A DNA stretch of 64,000 nt from Lanius collurio (Eukaryota > Chordata > Aves > Passeriformes > Laniidae): assembly GCA_020086605.1 (NCBI GenBank), contig JACBWW010000071.1, positions 860,403-924,402 on the forward strand, written 5' to 3'. Position 1 is the stretch's first letter. Each line of letters begins with the position of its first letter. The notes beneath the pieces were generated by a model that saw only the letters and a list, made by a program, of their open reading frames with translations, made no database searches and had not been told where the DNA came from. The position numbers and the translations under genes are program-made. This document shows positions 1 to 10,889 of this stretch, piece by piece.

Positions 1-2014
1 GAGGGGAAGGTCCTTGCAACAAAGCAGCATTCCTGCAGGAGCAGAGCACAGATGGAGGATGCCTACCTAAAAGCACCTTGCATTTCTCACACGCTGCACG
101 TGCCAGGACAGCACCTGACAGAGCTCCCAGCTAAGAGCAAATGGGATATTTCACTCTTAGACTCATCCAGCCGTGGGCAGAGGCTGCCAACAGGGCTGGT
201 GAGCAGCCAGGCTCTCTGGGGCGTTTGTGTGCATCAGCCACAGGTACCTGACTGCCAGGAAATGCACTGAGACCATCAACTCATCGCACATAAGCCATCA
301 GATGGTAACAACTTTCAGTCACTGGTATTCACTTGAGCTGCAGTTGAAAAGGCACTGGTGAGATGAAAGGCTCTGTATCCCATTACTAATCCCCTGAGCT
401 ATCCAGTACCCCAAATTTTGTGGAAGTTTTAAGTTTCACCATGAAATGTTCATAAAATGAAATGCACATTTGTTGCCAGCTCTACTGATTCCTACCCGAG
501 CATTTCCTCAAGCTCCCTCCCTGGAAGCTTTAGCAGCAAAGGCAGCTCCTCTGCTCCCAGGAACCTGGTGTTCCCTTGGTCTTCTCTCCAGAATGCCCAG
601 GACACTGGGCTGCCTGCCTGTCCTCGTTTAGCTATCTACAGAGCAGCAAACAATTCTTAGAGGGCTGCTGAGAGTGAAAGCCTTTCTGCAAACCCTCAGG
701 GCCACAGATGGGTCTGGGTCCTACCCTGCAGCAGCCCAAGGTCCAACTCCTGCTGCTGGGTAAGGCCAACCCCCTTTTGTCCAGCACCCACCTGGTGGCC
801 AGGACCTTGGCAGTGAGTTGCCATTGCGTGTGTCACTCATGGGGGATCTCCCTCAAGTTTTGGAGGCCTGTGTCCTACAGCTGGACTCCAACAGAAGGCT
901 GGGAACAATGTGGGAACAGAGGCAGGAACATTCCCTCCCAACGTCCCACTGGAAGGCCTTTTTTGGTTCTTTAACTTCTTTCCCCAAATCTCTCCCCCTC
1001 CCAAAGAGGAAGGCAAACACAATGCCTGTTAGCAGCAGGGAAATCTCTCACACATTTTCTGCAGCTCCAGACCAGGGGGCAAAGCCTGTCTGACATCGCT
1101 GGCACAGCGTGGAGCATCCTCACACCCCTGCAAAGGCAGCTGCTAAATAAGAAACAGTCCCACGAAATATGGACACTGCAGGAACCAAACTGGGGTTGGG
1201 ATATTGCTGCTCAAGAGAACAACCTCTTCCCAGGGAGATAATGAGGAGCAAAACAGCCACAGGAAGAGCAACGGTCACAGCAAGAGAACCGGATGAACAT
1301 CGTTACATCCACTGGGAGGCTTTTTTGGAAGCACAGCATCCTCCCCCAAGGAATGGAGAGAAACCTTCTGACAGTTGTTCAGTGAAGTGCTGTGGTCATT
1401 TGCAGGAGTTCTGCACATGCCCCAGGAGCACGTCCCTGCCCACATCCACACGCACATCCCTGGCTCTCTGGCTTCTCCCTGTGGACTCACAGCTGTGAAA
1501 AAGCAGCCAGAGCTCCGGCACAGGAGCCCTGGCCCTCCCTCTCCAGAGAAGGCCCCTCAACAATGCCCACAAACCCAATAGAATGCTTTCTCATTGCCCA
1601 CACCTCTCTGTTGAAAGCCATTCTGTGGTCATGATGTTCCTAGAAACACCCATTTCATGGGTCAAAATTCTACACCTCCAAATTACAGCATTTTGGGCTG
1701 CCTAAAAAGAAGTGGGCAGAACTGGTGACAGCATTGAATTGAAGCTGCCAAAAGCCAAGTGCTGGCAGGCTGGCTGCTGGACTAGTCACTCCAAAGGGCC
1801 AGACTCATCCTCCTCATCCCACAGCACACTGGTGTAACCTCTCCCTGCTTGGGAAGAGCTCACCACTGCCTGCTCACCTTCCCGCTGCTCTGCCTATAAT
1901 CCCTTGCTCCCTTCAGGATCAGATCTGGCAGTGATGAAGGTCCAGAATGGATCAGAACAGCAAGGAAAATTTTTCTGCTTTGCTGCTGGGCTCATTTTCC
2001 CCATCATCAGCTGA
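1..2014. other. Unique non-coding DNA, no gene recognised
   Basis: No repeat family, RNA gene or coding exon is recognisable here. The short open frames (up to about 109 codons) overlap each other on both strands and show no domain, signal peptide or biased composition. The base composition is mixed, with no long simple repeat. It is best treated as intergenic or intronic sequence. Confidence 0.5.
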
Positions 2015-2183
2015 TTCAAGTTGCCCAGAGAGGTGGCAGATGCCCTGTCCCTGGAAGCATCCAAAACTGGATGGGGCTCTGAAGAACCTGATTTAGTGGG
2101 AGATGTCCTGCTCATGGCAGGGGGATTGGAACAAGAAGATCTTTGAAGGTCCATCCCAACTCAAACTGTCTTGTGAGTCTGTA
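2015..2183 (+). mobile_element. CR1 LINE 3' fragment
   Basis: A 5'-truncated CR1 (chicken repeat 1) non-LTR retroposon, sense strand. Visible in order are a TTGCCCAGAGAGGTGG line (2021 on), a 'CCCTGTCCCTGGAAGCATCCA' type line, 'GATGTCCTGCTCATGGCAGGGGG' (2102 on) and a decayed tail 'CATCCCAACTCAAACTG' (2152 on). Only the 3' untranslated end remains, as is usual for CR1, so no reverse transcriptase is encoded. Many substitutions suggest an old copy. Confidence 0.85.
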
Positions 2184-2996
2184 ATTTACTCACCTCACTC
2201 TGTGGCAGCAGGAACAGCATGGGAGGAGCAGTGGGAATTCAGGGAGCAAGGCCAGGGCAGCTGCCTAAGCACACCCTAGGGCTGGATGTTATGGGAAACC
2301 CAATCCTTGAGGTGCTTCCTCACAACCAGCTGAAAACAATCTGAAATCTGTGCTTCCATGCCTGTTTCTTCTTCTCCCTCTCTCTTCTGCTGGAGCACCC
2401 AACAGAGCAAATATCTGTGTGATTTCACCACAGACAAAATGGCTGTTTCTCCAAAAAATCACCAGATCTGGGTTGGCTGTAACATCCCAGCTCTGCAACA
2501 CTTCAGGCAGGTCTTTAACATGACTTTAGAGCCAACTCAGCCCCACAGCAGCCGATGGAGCTCTTTGCCTTGATGTCAAAGATCTTTAGAGCAGTGCTGC
2601 CCTGGAGAATGCCGTGTCCAATGGCACTGAGGAGCTCAGTGCACTGAGGGATGGGGACAGCCCGAGGCTGGGGCCAGAGCCACAACCCTCGGAGCAATGA
2701 TATCAGCATCTGGTCTGGGGAGCAGAGTTTCACTCCTCCAGTGGTTGGAGCATTTCTCCACTTCTCCAGTAGACTTGTGGCTCCTTGTGGAAAACCATAG
2801 TTCCACAAACATTTCTCTCAGTGGTAAGCCCAGCTTATCCCATCACACTCCCCCCTCCTCCCTCAATCACCAGCCACTCACTCCTAAATCCGGTTCACCC
2901 CTCAATTATGCCAATCCAACTATTTATGGAGCCACATGGTGAATCAGCCAAGGGAGCTGATCCTGCAAAAAATAAAATAACTCTGCAGAAAAGGAG

Positions 2997-3020
2997 AAGG
3001 AAAGAGAGAGGAAGAAAAAG
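2997..3020 (+). repeat. Short purine-only tract
   Basis: Twenty-four consecutive purines on the plus strand, with no perfect repeat unit. It is low-complexity sequence with no gene attached to it. Confidence 0.6.
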
Positions 3021-3419
3021 CATTCAGTAAGAAGGGGCCTTAACAAGAACTGCAAAAATCCATGGGGCAAGCTGGATTTTTAAAGGGTAACTCAGTATTG
3101 CAACCACTGCCCTGACATCTGTTTACTGTTATCCCAGCACCAGTGAGGTTCCGGATACCGGCACTACAGGGGCTGAGGCATAATAACACGTGGCACTTGG
3201 CTTTTCTGCTCCTATTAGGGCTGATTACAACTGTCTGAGTTCCAGTGTTGTTGATCATGGCTGGGCAGGGAAAGGGGGGCTTTCTGACTCTTCTAAGACA
3301 AAAAGACTCGAGGAAAAGGTTTCCCAAGGAGCTTTCAAATGTCTCATTTTAAGTACCTTGCAGCTACGTTTTCCCACCCTGATTATCCAGTGGGTTTATC
3401 TTTAGGGAAAAAGGCTGGG

Positions 3420-3700
3420 TTCATAAAACCCTGATCCCTCCTGCTTTAATCTGTACAGGTAAAGGGAGACGTTTGGCACTGGAGCTGTGGGGGAAACGAG
3501 GAATGGAATGGAGCTCATAAGCTAATCACCAAAACAGAGCCTTTCAAAAACTACATTTTCTCTTTGCATGAAAAAGTCTGATATAAACACGCACCACTAC
3601 CCCCATCCCCCCTCTCCATTTCCAAGGACACAGACCTTATTATTTTACGATAAAAATAATGGATTTATGGAGTCATAAGGCTGACAAAAGACATGAATTC
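3420..3700. promoter_or_regulatory. Candidate enhancer-like block with Hox/Cdx-type words
   Basis: The block is AT-rich and contains TTTTACGA (3643-3650), TTTATGG (3664-3670) and several TAAT/ATAAAAAT words within about 40 bp. Posterior Hox and Cdx proteins are known to bind TTTACGA and TTTATGG. No repeat family is recognisable. The regulatory role is inference from motif clustering only. Confidence 0.25.
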
Positions 3701-4039
3701 ACCTTCTAGAGCCTACTAAACTTCTACTATCAAACATAAGATTCTGCTCAGGTCCTGGTCCATCACCACTGTCCCACCCCACCCAGTGGGAGCACAAGCA
3801 GCCCCCTTAGCACTGGGCAAACCTCCCTTCTGCTTGGAATTGGCAGCAGGAATCTGGTTGTGGAGAGACAACAGGGAAAGGAGGAAGGAGGGAATTTCTG
3901 TGTTGTGGGACACTTTCAATTTACTCGGTTTGATCTCCAAGTTTTCGTGGTCGTGCTGAACCAGATCATGTTTGAGTTTCACAAATGACTAGAAAGGGAA
4001 AGCTTGTTTGTTCTTCATTCTACCACGGAAATCTATGGC

Positions 4040-4290
4040 TACAGTGCAAACATCAAGCAGCCAGAGCAAAGGAACAAGCCGAAAAACATCACCACATATT
4101 ATCCCCCACAACAAACACTGGTTAGCAGGGAGCCACAACAACAGCAGGCAGAGCGCAGTGGGGGTCTCCACAGCTACATGATAACCCAGAATCAGAACAT
4201 GAAAACACAGTGGCCACAACAAACAAGCAGCCAAAGGCACAACAAGCACAAGAACAAACCCACCACCACACATCACAGGCAGAAATGATG
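4040..4290. other. A/C-rich strand-skewed segment
   Basis: About 250 bp in which the plus strand is dominated by A and C, with recurring CAACAA, CACAAC and ACCACCAC words but no fixed period. The skew removes stop codons from the minus strand and so creates a 131-codon hydrophobic open frame there (3989-4384). That frame has no recognisable domain and is probably a by-product of composition. Confidence 0.5.
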
Positions 4291-4439
4291 GTGCTGTCTG
4301 TCTCTCCATTGCTGAGAGACACATCAAGCCACTGCCAGCCACATCCACAGCACATCCCAGTGCAAAACAATCCCAGTAACTCATCTCAGATGATCAGCCA
4401 AGAAATCCTCCCAGCTAGGGGAGAATTAAAGTGAAACTT

Positions 4440-6020
4440 TGAGATATTTACTACTGTTATCCCATAAAAAGGGAACTACATGTGGCCTGTGGAACAAAAC
4501 ATCTGATGCCATTGGTCACGTTCCCTGGTCAGCCTGGGAAATTAAGGACACATCAGCCAGTAAATGAAGAGATGCTCTTTGTTCTCAGCCTTTGGATTTG
4601 GAGGAGAGATGGGTGACACAGTTGGGAAACTCCTGAAGAAAGGGAAAAACCTGCCAGTAAGTATGATGATCACCTCCAGGAACAAGGAAGGATGATGAGA
4701 TACAGCACAAAGACTTTAAATTATCTTCAGCTGGGACTGATGAGACAGCTCACAGGTACCAGTGAAAACCTGGGGAGAAGCTGGGAATGAGAGAATGAAC
4801 CATGCAAGGGGCAGGGGCTGAGTCACAGCAGTGACTCTGCCTGTTGAGAGTTTTAGATGCTTGCAACGGTCATAAAACTTCAGGGAAATACCAAGGCAAA
4901 TGGGAAAATTTTGTGCACTGCTAAAATTACCATTTGAAGATCAAGCAAAAAGGAAGAAAGGAAACAGTTGAGTTTTCTGCACCAAGTCTTGACAGTGGGA
5001 GAACAGAGTGCACAAGATGTACAACAAAGGCATCCAAAGCTCACAGGAAAGCTTTTTTGCCCCAGCAGAGAGAACAACATATCAGAAAGGCTTTATGAAT
5101 TAAGATTTATCAATGCAATTTTACTGTGTTCTGCAGCTTGAATCCATATGACCAATCATGCAAAGCCTTCCCAGATCTGCTGCACAGCCGGGCCCTGTCC
5201 TGCTGCAGATGGAGGTGCCATGCCCCAGTGCCTTGTGCTCACAGCATCAGGACTTCCCAGACTCAAAGCCTTCCTTTGCCACTGACAGAAGTGGAAAAGT
5301 GCCTGAAGTGGCTACTGAGTGAGAAGAGCAATATGTACCTGAGCTGTAAAAATTAATTTATGGTTTCAGCTGGGACTTCGGCTTTTATCAAAGCCATGAC
5401 CATGCATGGCCAGTCAGTCTCTGGCCCCCACATAAAATAAACTCCAGGATCTTTTCTCTGGTCTTTGATAAAGCAGGCAAAAGGTCTTTATGGTCCAGTA
5501 ACCTGTACAAACCATTTCTCCAAGGTTCAGTCAAAGGAAAGTCCCTGACATTGGAAACCAAGTGGTTCACCCTGTGCCAAGCCCAGAGAGCTTGGGCAGC
5601 ACAGTGGAGTCCAGATGCATCATTCCTTCCTCCCTTTGGGCCTGTGGGGTGGGTACTACACAAAGGTGGCAGTGGTGGCATGGTCTCCCCTTGACTCTCC
5701 AACCCTCCATGTCCTTATTCTCCTTATTATATTTTCTACCTAGTGCAAAATTCCCTTCTTTCCTTCCTTCTGCTGCAGATCCCTTGCCTGGAAGAAGGGA
5801 TGTGACTCGTGTTGGCATCACGAGATGCCAAAAGGAGGATTTCTTTAAAATGCTCAGCATTTCAGAAAGTTGCCTGCACTGCTCTCAAACTGACCCCAGG
5901 GTCCCAACCTGCTCTGGCAGCCACATCTCCTGCTCCACCACACCGACCAGGCAAGTCCCCATCCACCACCACTGGGACTCCTCCACTGGAGATCATCGAG
6001 TGCGGCCTCAGCAGCTCCAT
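4440..6020. other. Unique non-coding DNA
   Basis: No gene, RNA or repeat family is recognisable before the CR1 copy that starts near 6025. A 221-codon frame that begins at 5562 runs into that CR1 copy and is therefore not convincing as a gene. Confidence 0.5.
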
Positions 6021-6024
6021 CTGG

Positions 6025-6176
6025 GGAAGTGCTCACAGCCCCAAGGCTGCCAGGGCTCAAGAAGAATCTGGACAGCTCTCAGGCACAGGGTGGGATTGTT
6101 GGGGTGTCCTGTCAGGGTTTCACTTGATGATCCTTGTGGTCCCTTCCAGCTCAGAATATTCTGTGATTCTGTGAAT
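6025..6176 (+). mobile_element. CR1 LINE 3' fragment (type with 'CCAACTCAGGAT' tail)
   Basis: A sense CR1 3' end. It shows 'CCAAGGCTGCCAGGGCTC', 'GGGTGGGATTGTTGGGGTGTC', 'GATGATCCTTGTGGTCCCTTCC' and an intact tail TTCTGTGATTCTGTGA ending at 6174. The tail preceded by 'CAGCTCAGAATA' sets it apart from copies that end in 'CCAACCCAAACC'. The same type recurs at 36155 and 39718, and inverted at 25017. Confidence 0.85.
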
Positions 6177-7477
6177 CTGGTCTGGGCACAGCAGTGGCTC
6201 GTTGCACCTTGTAGGGAAAGCACCTGACCCCACTCAGTGGATATTCCCAGCTCCCCTGCTCCACAGACAGCATTTAACTCCCCCAAAGTCACACGTAGCT
6301 CAAAGCAGGTGAGCGACAGCCCTAAAACAGAGAGATTTTTACAGCAGCCTCGCTGCCACAGCTGAACCTTTGTCAAACACTGCTTCCACGACCTCTGCTT
6401 TTGCAGGGGTTCCCAGCTCTTGGTGCCAGCCCAGCTCCCTGAATGTGCTGGAGCAGTCAGGGGGGGCTGAGATCCCCTGAGGCCGGGCCAGCTCGGGATG
6501 CTCGTGTCCAGCTGCCAGACTGGCCATGGCTGCCACGAGCGGAAGCCGCTCCTCGGCTCCCCTGGCTGGCTCTTGGCTCCCCTGCTATCAGGAACACTTA
6601 ATCTGATTTTCCTCTCCTCTAGACTGCCAGGATTTTAGGGTAAGGCAAGCTGTCCTGGACAAAAGCATAATCCAGGCTTATAAACGAAGTGTGGCATGAA
6701 GGGAGTGATGTCTGGCCAGCCTTTGGTACTGCTTTATATGGCCATAACAAAGCTGGGCCAAGAAGGACTTGGGATGCTGAAGTCCAGAACAAGAAACAGA
6801 AGGTCAAATTCTTTCCTTTATGAATGAGATTTCCAGGTGGTAGAAGAGGCTCAACTATTTAATTAGATTTGTGTAAGTTCTGTAACAGAAGCCATTTATG
6901 TCAGGAAAGCCAGGGCAGGTGGGTCAGGAATTAGACACCTCCTCATAATCTGCTTGGGCCACATTTCCCAAAAGCTTGGGAAGAGATCCCAGTGAACTGG
7001 GGACAAGCCCTCAAGCGAGCCAAAACCAGAGATCTGGGGCCAGGTTTCAGTATAAGGTCAAAGCTCATCCCACCTCCAAACTCCAGGAGAAAGGCCAGGA
7101 CTCTGAACCTTTAGAAACAAACCCATCCCAGCCTGCTGTGGGCAGCCACGGAGGGCTGTTCCTGCCCTGCAAGATGCCAGCAGCACAGATGGGCAGTTTT
7201 CTCTTTGCAGTCAGAGTGAGAAGGGCCAGAGCAGATGAGCCCATGGGACAGACCTGCAGGAGGCTGCAGCCCACGGCACCCTGAGCACGGCCAGCTCAGC
7301 TGGAGAACAGAGGGAGCCCAGAGTGACCTGCTGGATACAGAGAGTCCCACAGCACAGACGTTTCTGTGGGCCCAGACAACTCACCCCAAGCTGGCATGGG
7401 AACCACTTGTGCATTTTCACAGATAAAATACCAACATCCCAATTCAGCAGCTTTAGAGCCCCCTCCATCACCTAAAT

Positions 7478-7785
7478 GGGCTCCAAGAGCTGCAGAGGGA
7501 CTGGGGACAAGGGCTGGAGGGACAGGACCCAGGGAATGGCTTCCCAGTGCCAGAGGGCAGGGCTGGATGGGATCTTGGGCAGGAATTGTTCCCTGGGAGG
7601 GTGGGCAGGCCCTGGCACAGGGTGCCCAGAGCAGCTGTGGCTGCCCCTGGATCCCTGGCAGTGCCCAAGGCCAGGCTGGACATTGGGGCTGGGAGCAGCC
7701 TGGCACAGTGGGAGGTGTCCCTGCCATGGCAGGGGTGGCACTGGAAGTCCCTTCCAGGTCCCTTCCCACCCAAACCAGGTTTAAC
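7478..7785 (+). mobile_element. CR1 LINE 3' fragment, about 300 bp
   Basis: One of the longest and least decayed CR1 copies here, sense strand. It runs from 'AGCTGCAGAGGGACTGGGGA' through 'ATGGCTTCCCAGTGCCAGAG', 'GGCCCTGGCACAGGGTGCCC', 'GCTGCCCCTGGATCCCTGG' and 'GTGTCCCTGCCATGGCAGG' to 'CCTTCCCACCCAAACC'. The terminal short-tandem tail is missing. Several 90-195 codon frames on both strands here are produced by this repeat and are not genes. Confidence 0.9.
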
Positions 7786-8118
7786 AGCAGTTTGCCTGGT
7801 AAGACTTTGGCCCAACACAGCAATTTACAGAACCTGGCAAGATGTGGCCCAACACCTCTTTGTGACCAATTAACTTGACACAAAGGACAAGATCATGGTC
7901 TGTACAGCTGTACACCACGTGACTTCCCATATTTGATCTTCCTGGGGTTTTTCAGATTAAATAACAATGTAGAATGTGAATAAGAGAAAAACCTCTCCTC
8001 CAATGTCTGTATCTGAGCTTTTTGGAATGTGCTATTTTTAGAAGTCCTCCTGCCACTTGCAGCTTTATAATATAAATGAGTGCTCTGTGCATCTTGGAGT
8101 GAAACAAACTAATTTTGT

Positions 8119-8166
8119 GAAAAAGAAAAAAAGAAAAAAGATAGAAAGAAAAAAAGGAAAAAAAAG
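8119..8166 (+). repeat. A-rich purine tract
   Basis: Forty-eight bases of A with scattered G, broken by a single T. It looks like a decayed poly-A or (GAAA)n simple repeat. No retroposon body is recognisable next to it, so it cannot be assigned as a retroposon tail. Confidence 0.7.
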
Positions 8167-8169
8167 CGA

Positions 8170-9590
8170 TTTCCAGTGACTTACTACCAGCATTTGACAG
8201 TCAAATAACTCAGGGCTTGGAGTCCCCAAGTGCCCATTGACACAGAAGTCAGAGCTGGCTTCCAGTGCATGAGAACTCTGAAAGGCACAGAATAACACCA
8301 TAAAAACATGTTTTTTCAAACTAAATAAATGACATCCTGTAATGCAAAAAACAGTTTTCAAACTCTCACACATCTGCCCCATTACTCCCCTCGCTCTCAC
8401 ACTCACTCTCCCTTCCAGAAAATCTATTTATTTCTCCCACTGCTCTCAGGATGTTTTGTTTCTTGTTTATCTACAAGCATGTCCACTAATAGCTTTGGGA
8501 GATTGTGTGATTAGACCTATGTGGATTTTTTTCCCCTGCACTGTTTTTTTATGGAAAAAGAAAAATCTTTCAGGATGACAACGAATCACAAATGCATGTT
8601 GATATTGCTGACCTAGGGGGTTGTTATTCTTATTTTCTGCTAAATCCCAACCCAACAAATTGGCAAATTTCAACACTTCCAGAAATAAAATTTCTATTTG
8701 AAAAGACTGCTTCTTTGTATTTTTTTTCCTTGAAATCATTAAACAGCATTAAAATATTTTCAATACTGCCACTGTACCAGGCACAAAAAAAAATTACTCC
8801 TCTTTGGTGTTTTTAACATTCATTCCAAATTAATCATTGCTCAGAAGTTTTTTTAGTTGCCAATATATTGAATTATTTTATACAGATTTATAATTTTTTG
8901 ATTGTTGCTGCCCACAACACCAGGTACAAACCCAAAGCTGAAGGCAGTGCCACAAACTCTTTCTCAAAGAATGGGTAGAAGAATGAACACCAATTAGGAA
9001 CATGAAGCAGCACCTTGCTCTTCACAGATGAGCTGCACAAGCACCACAAACCTGGCAGAAATGAAGCAGGCAGGTGGTCCCAGCAGCAAGGGGGAAATCC
9101 AGCTGCCAGCACTGAGTCCTGCTCCAGGCATTCAGCTGGAAATGCAGCAGGCAAAGCTCAGCACCCGGCCCAGCTCTGCAGCGGGAGGGACCTGAGCTGG
9201 CAGCGGCCTCTGCTCACACACAGGGCAAAGGGTTTGCTCCAAATCCTGGACAGCACAACAGAGAAGATCCCTGTCCACCTCTGCTGAGCACTCAACTAGA
9301 GGTCCCACTTCTGGGCTCCAGCCACCCAACGCTCCTGTGATTTGCTCCTTTGGCTCGAGCTGCCAATCACGGAGATACAGCACTGACACAGAGCCCAGCA
9401 ATGGGCCAGGGGCACACAGAGGGACCGGGGCCAGCCTCCAAATGTGGAAAAAGGGGAAGGGAAAAACAAAAAAGCCTAAGAATGCACCACTGAAAACACT
9501 GTTTTAATTAACAGGGTGAGCAGCCACTGCACGACACGCACGGAGCACATGGGCTCTGCACGCAGCGTGGCACCGGGGGGAAGGGTCGGG
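8170..9590. other. Unique, partly AT-rich DNA
   Basis: No gene or repeat family is recognisable. The part from about 8500 to 8900 is AT-rich with several T and A runs, and the part after 9000 is more GC-rich. Open frames are short and overlapping. Confidence 0.5.
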
Positions 9591-9600
9591 TCCTGGCAGC

Positions 9601-9660
9601 CAGCAGGGCTCAGGGGGCTGCCAGCAGGGCTCAGGGGGCTGCCAGCAGGGCTCAGGGNGA
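9601..9660 (+). repeat. 21-bp tandem repeat ending at an ambiguous base
   Basis: The unit starts CAGCAGGGCTCAGGGGGCTG and is present as 9601-9621 and 9622-9642 (identical) plus a partial third copy from 9643. That copy is broken at position 9658 by an N, the only ambiguous base in the window. The preceding 90 bp are GC-rich with several CpGs. The N at the array edge suggests that the true copy number is longer or variable and that the assembly closed it imperfectly. Confidence 0.9.
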
Positions 9661-9974
9661 GAAATCCAAGGGTTGAAAGGAAAAGAAACAGCTTGGGATA
9701 AAATGGGAAGTTTTAGATCTCACAGGAGGAATGCTGCTGAAAATGAGAACCATTTGAAAGCTCTGGGGGTTATGAAGTGGAATTCCCACTCATACAGTAC
9801 ACAAGAGTTATTAAGTGTGTATATGAGACTCCTGTTTTACTTCATGTACATGATTATTTTATACAGGGAAGTTTGGAAAGAATTATAGACTGAGCCTGAG
9901 GCCAAGCCAAGACGCAAGATGAGCAGCAGCAGCAGCTAAAGGAGAAAGGTTGAGCTGGCAGTGGGGAAGCAGCC

Positions 9975-10095
9975 GGCCAGACAAGGGTTATTTATAGTGC
10001 CTGGAGCATGGGAATGTTAATTGAAATCAATCAGTGGCCATGAGGACACTAAGTTGGAGTGTCAGGCTAGAGCAATTAGAAAGCCCATCTCAGGG
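9975..10095. promoter_or_regulatory. Candidate enhancer: MEF2, TEAD, homeodomain and PBX-HOX words
   Basis: Within about 50 bp this stretch holds TTATTTATAG (9988-9997, fits the MEF2 consensus YTAWWWWTAR), GGAATGT (10011-10017, TEAD-like), TTAATTGA (10017-10024, homeodomain) and ATCAATCA (10026-10033, complement of the PBX-HOX site TGATTGAT). CAATTAGA follows at 10073-10080. There is no repeat match and no coding frame. Tight clustering of unrelated developmental motifs is typical of vertebrate conserved enhancers, but conservation cannot be seen from one sequence. Confidence 0.35.
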
Positions 10096-10649
10096 GATGA
10101 GCATGTCCTGACTATTTTTTTTTCCATGGGATGGAGATTAAACAGCCATTCACTTTGGAGTGAGGAAGACACGATGGTTGCACTGCACTTCTAAGCCCAA
10201 AATCAAGTCAAACTCTACTACTGTTTTAAAAAATCACCCACCCAGCAGTGCAAACAACTGTGCTTTCCCTTGTCAGGTACTTCTAACAGGAAAATGGGGG
10301 CTGGAGGACTTTGATAATGTTGTACCATAAAGGAAAATGGTCCATTTACCAAAAAAAAGGGGGAAAAAAGGCTGCTTTAAATTGTATTTAAGTCTCTTCC
10401 CCTCCTGTTTGGCAACACTGACATTTGGCAGCTCTGACATCTGACCTAGGGCAGACAAAGGACAGCCAAGCATTTAAGGCATCTGCCAGTCTGCTGCTGT
10501 TGTAACTGAATTGTGCCATAATTAACTAAAAATTGTATTAAAACACAAAGTGGGGACATTGCAGCGCCCTGCACTGGGCAAAGGAGAACAACATTTGCCC
10601 ATTAGGACAAAGGAGCTGAAACGGAAAGTCTCAAGGATAGTTTGCACAT

Positions 10650-10882
10650 TGGCTTCCCACTGCTGAGAACAGGGTTAGATGGGATACTGGGGAGAAATTG
10701 CTCCCTTTGAGGGTGGTGAGGGGCTGGGATGGATTTCCCAGAGCAGCTGGGGCTGCCCCTGGATCCCTGGCAGTGCCCAAGGCCGGGCTGGACAGGGCTT
10801 GGACAGTGGGAGCTGTCCCTGCCCATGGCAGGGTGGGATGAGAGGAGTTTAAACGTTTCTTCCAACCAAAACCATTCTACAA
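10650..10882 (+). mobile_element. CR1 LINE 3' fragment
   Basis: Sense CR1 3' end with 'TTGGCTTCCCACTGC', 'GGTTAGATGGGATACTGGGG', 'GCTGCCCCTGGATCCCTGG', 'CTGTCCCTGCCCATGGCAGG' and 'CTTCCAACCAAAACCATTCT'. The 5' part and the final tandem tail are absent. Compared with the 7478 copy, it lacks about 20 bp in the central line. Confidence 0.9.
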
Positions 10883-10889
10883 TGAAGTG

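Noticed and set aside
3989..4384. 131-codon hydrophobic minus-strand frame resembling a membrane protein
   Set aside because: The frame is a consequence of A/C skew on the plus strand, which removes minus-strand stops and yields Leu/Val/Cys-rich translation.
5562..6227. 221-codon plus-strand frame
   Set aside because: Its second half reads through the CR1 fragment at 6025-6176, and the N-terminal half has no domain.
7296..7883. Several 90-195 codon frames on both strands
   Set aside because: They are produced by a GC-rich CR1 copy. Similar peptides arise at the CR1 copies at 10650 and 35365.
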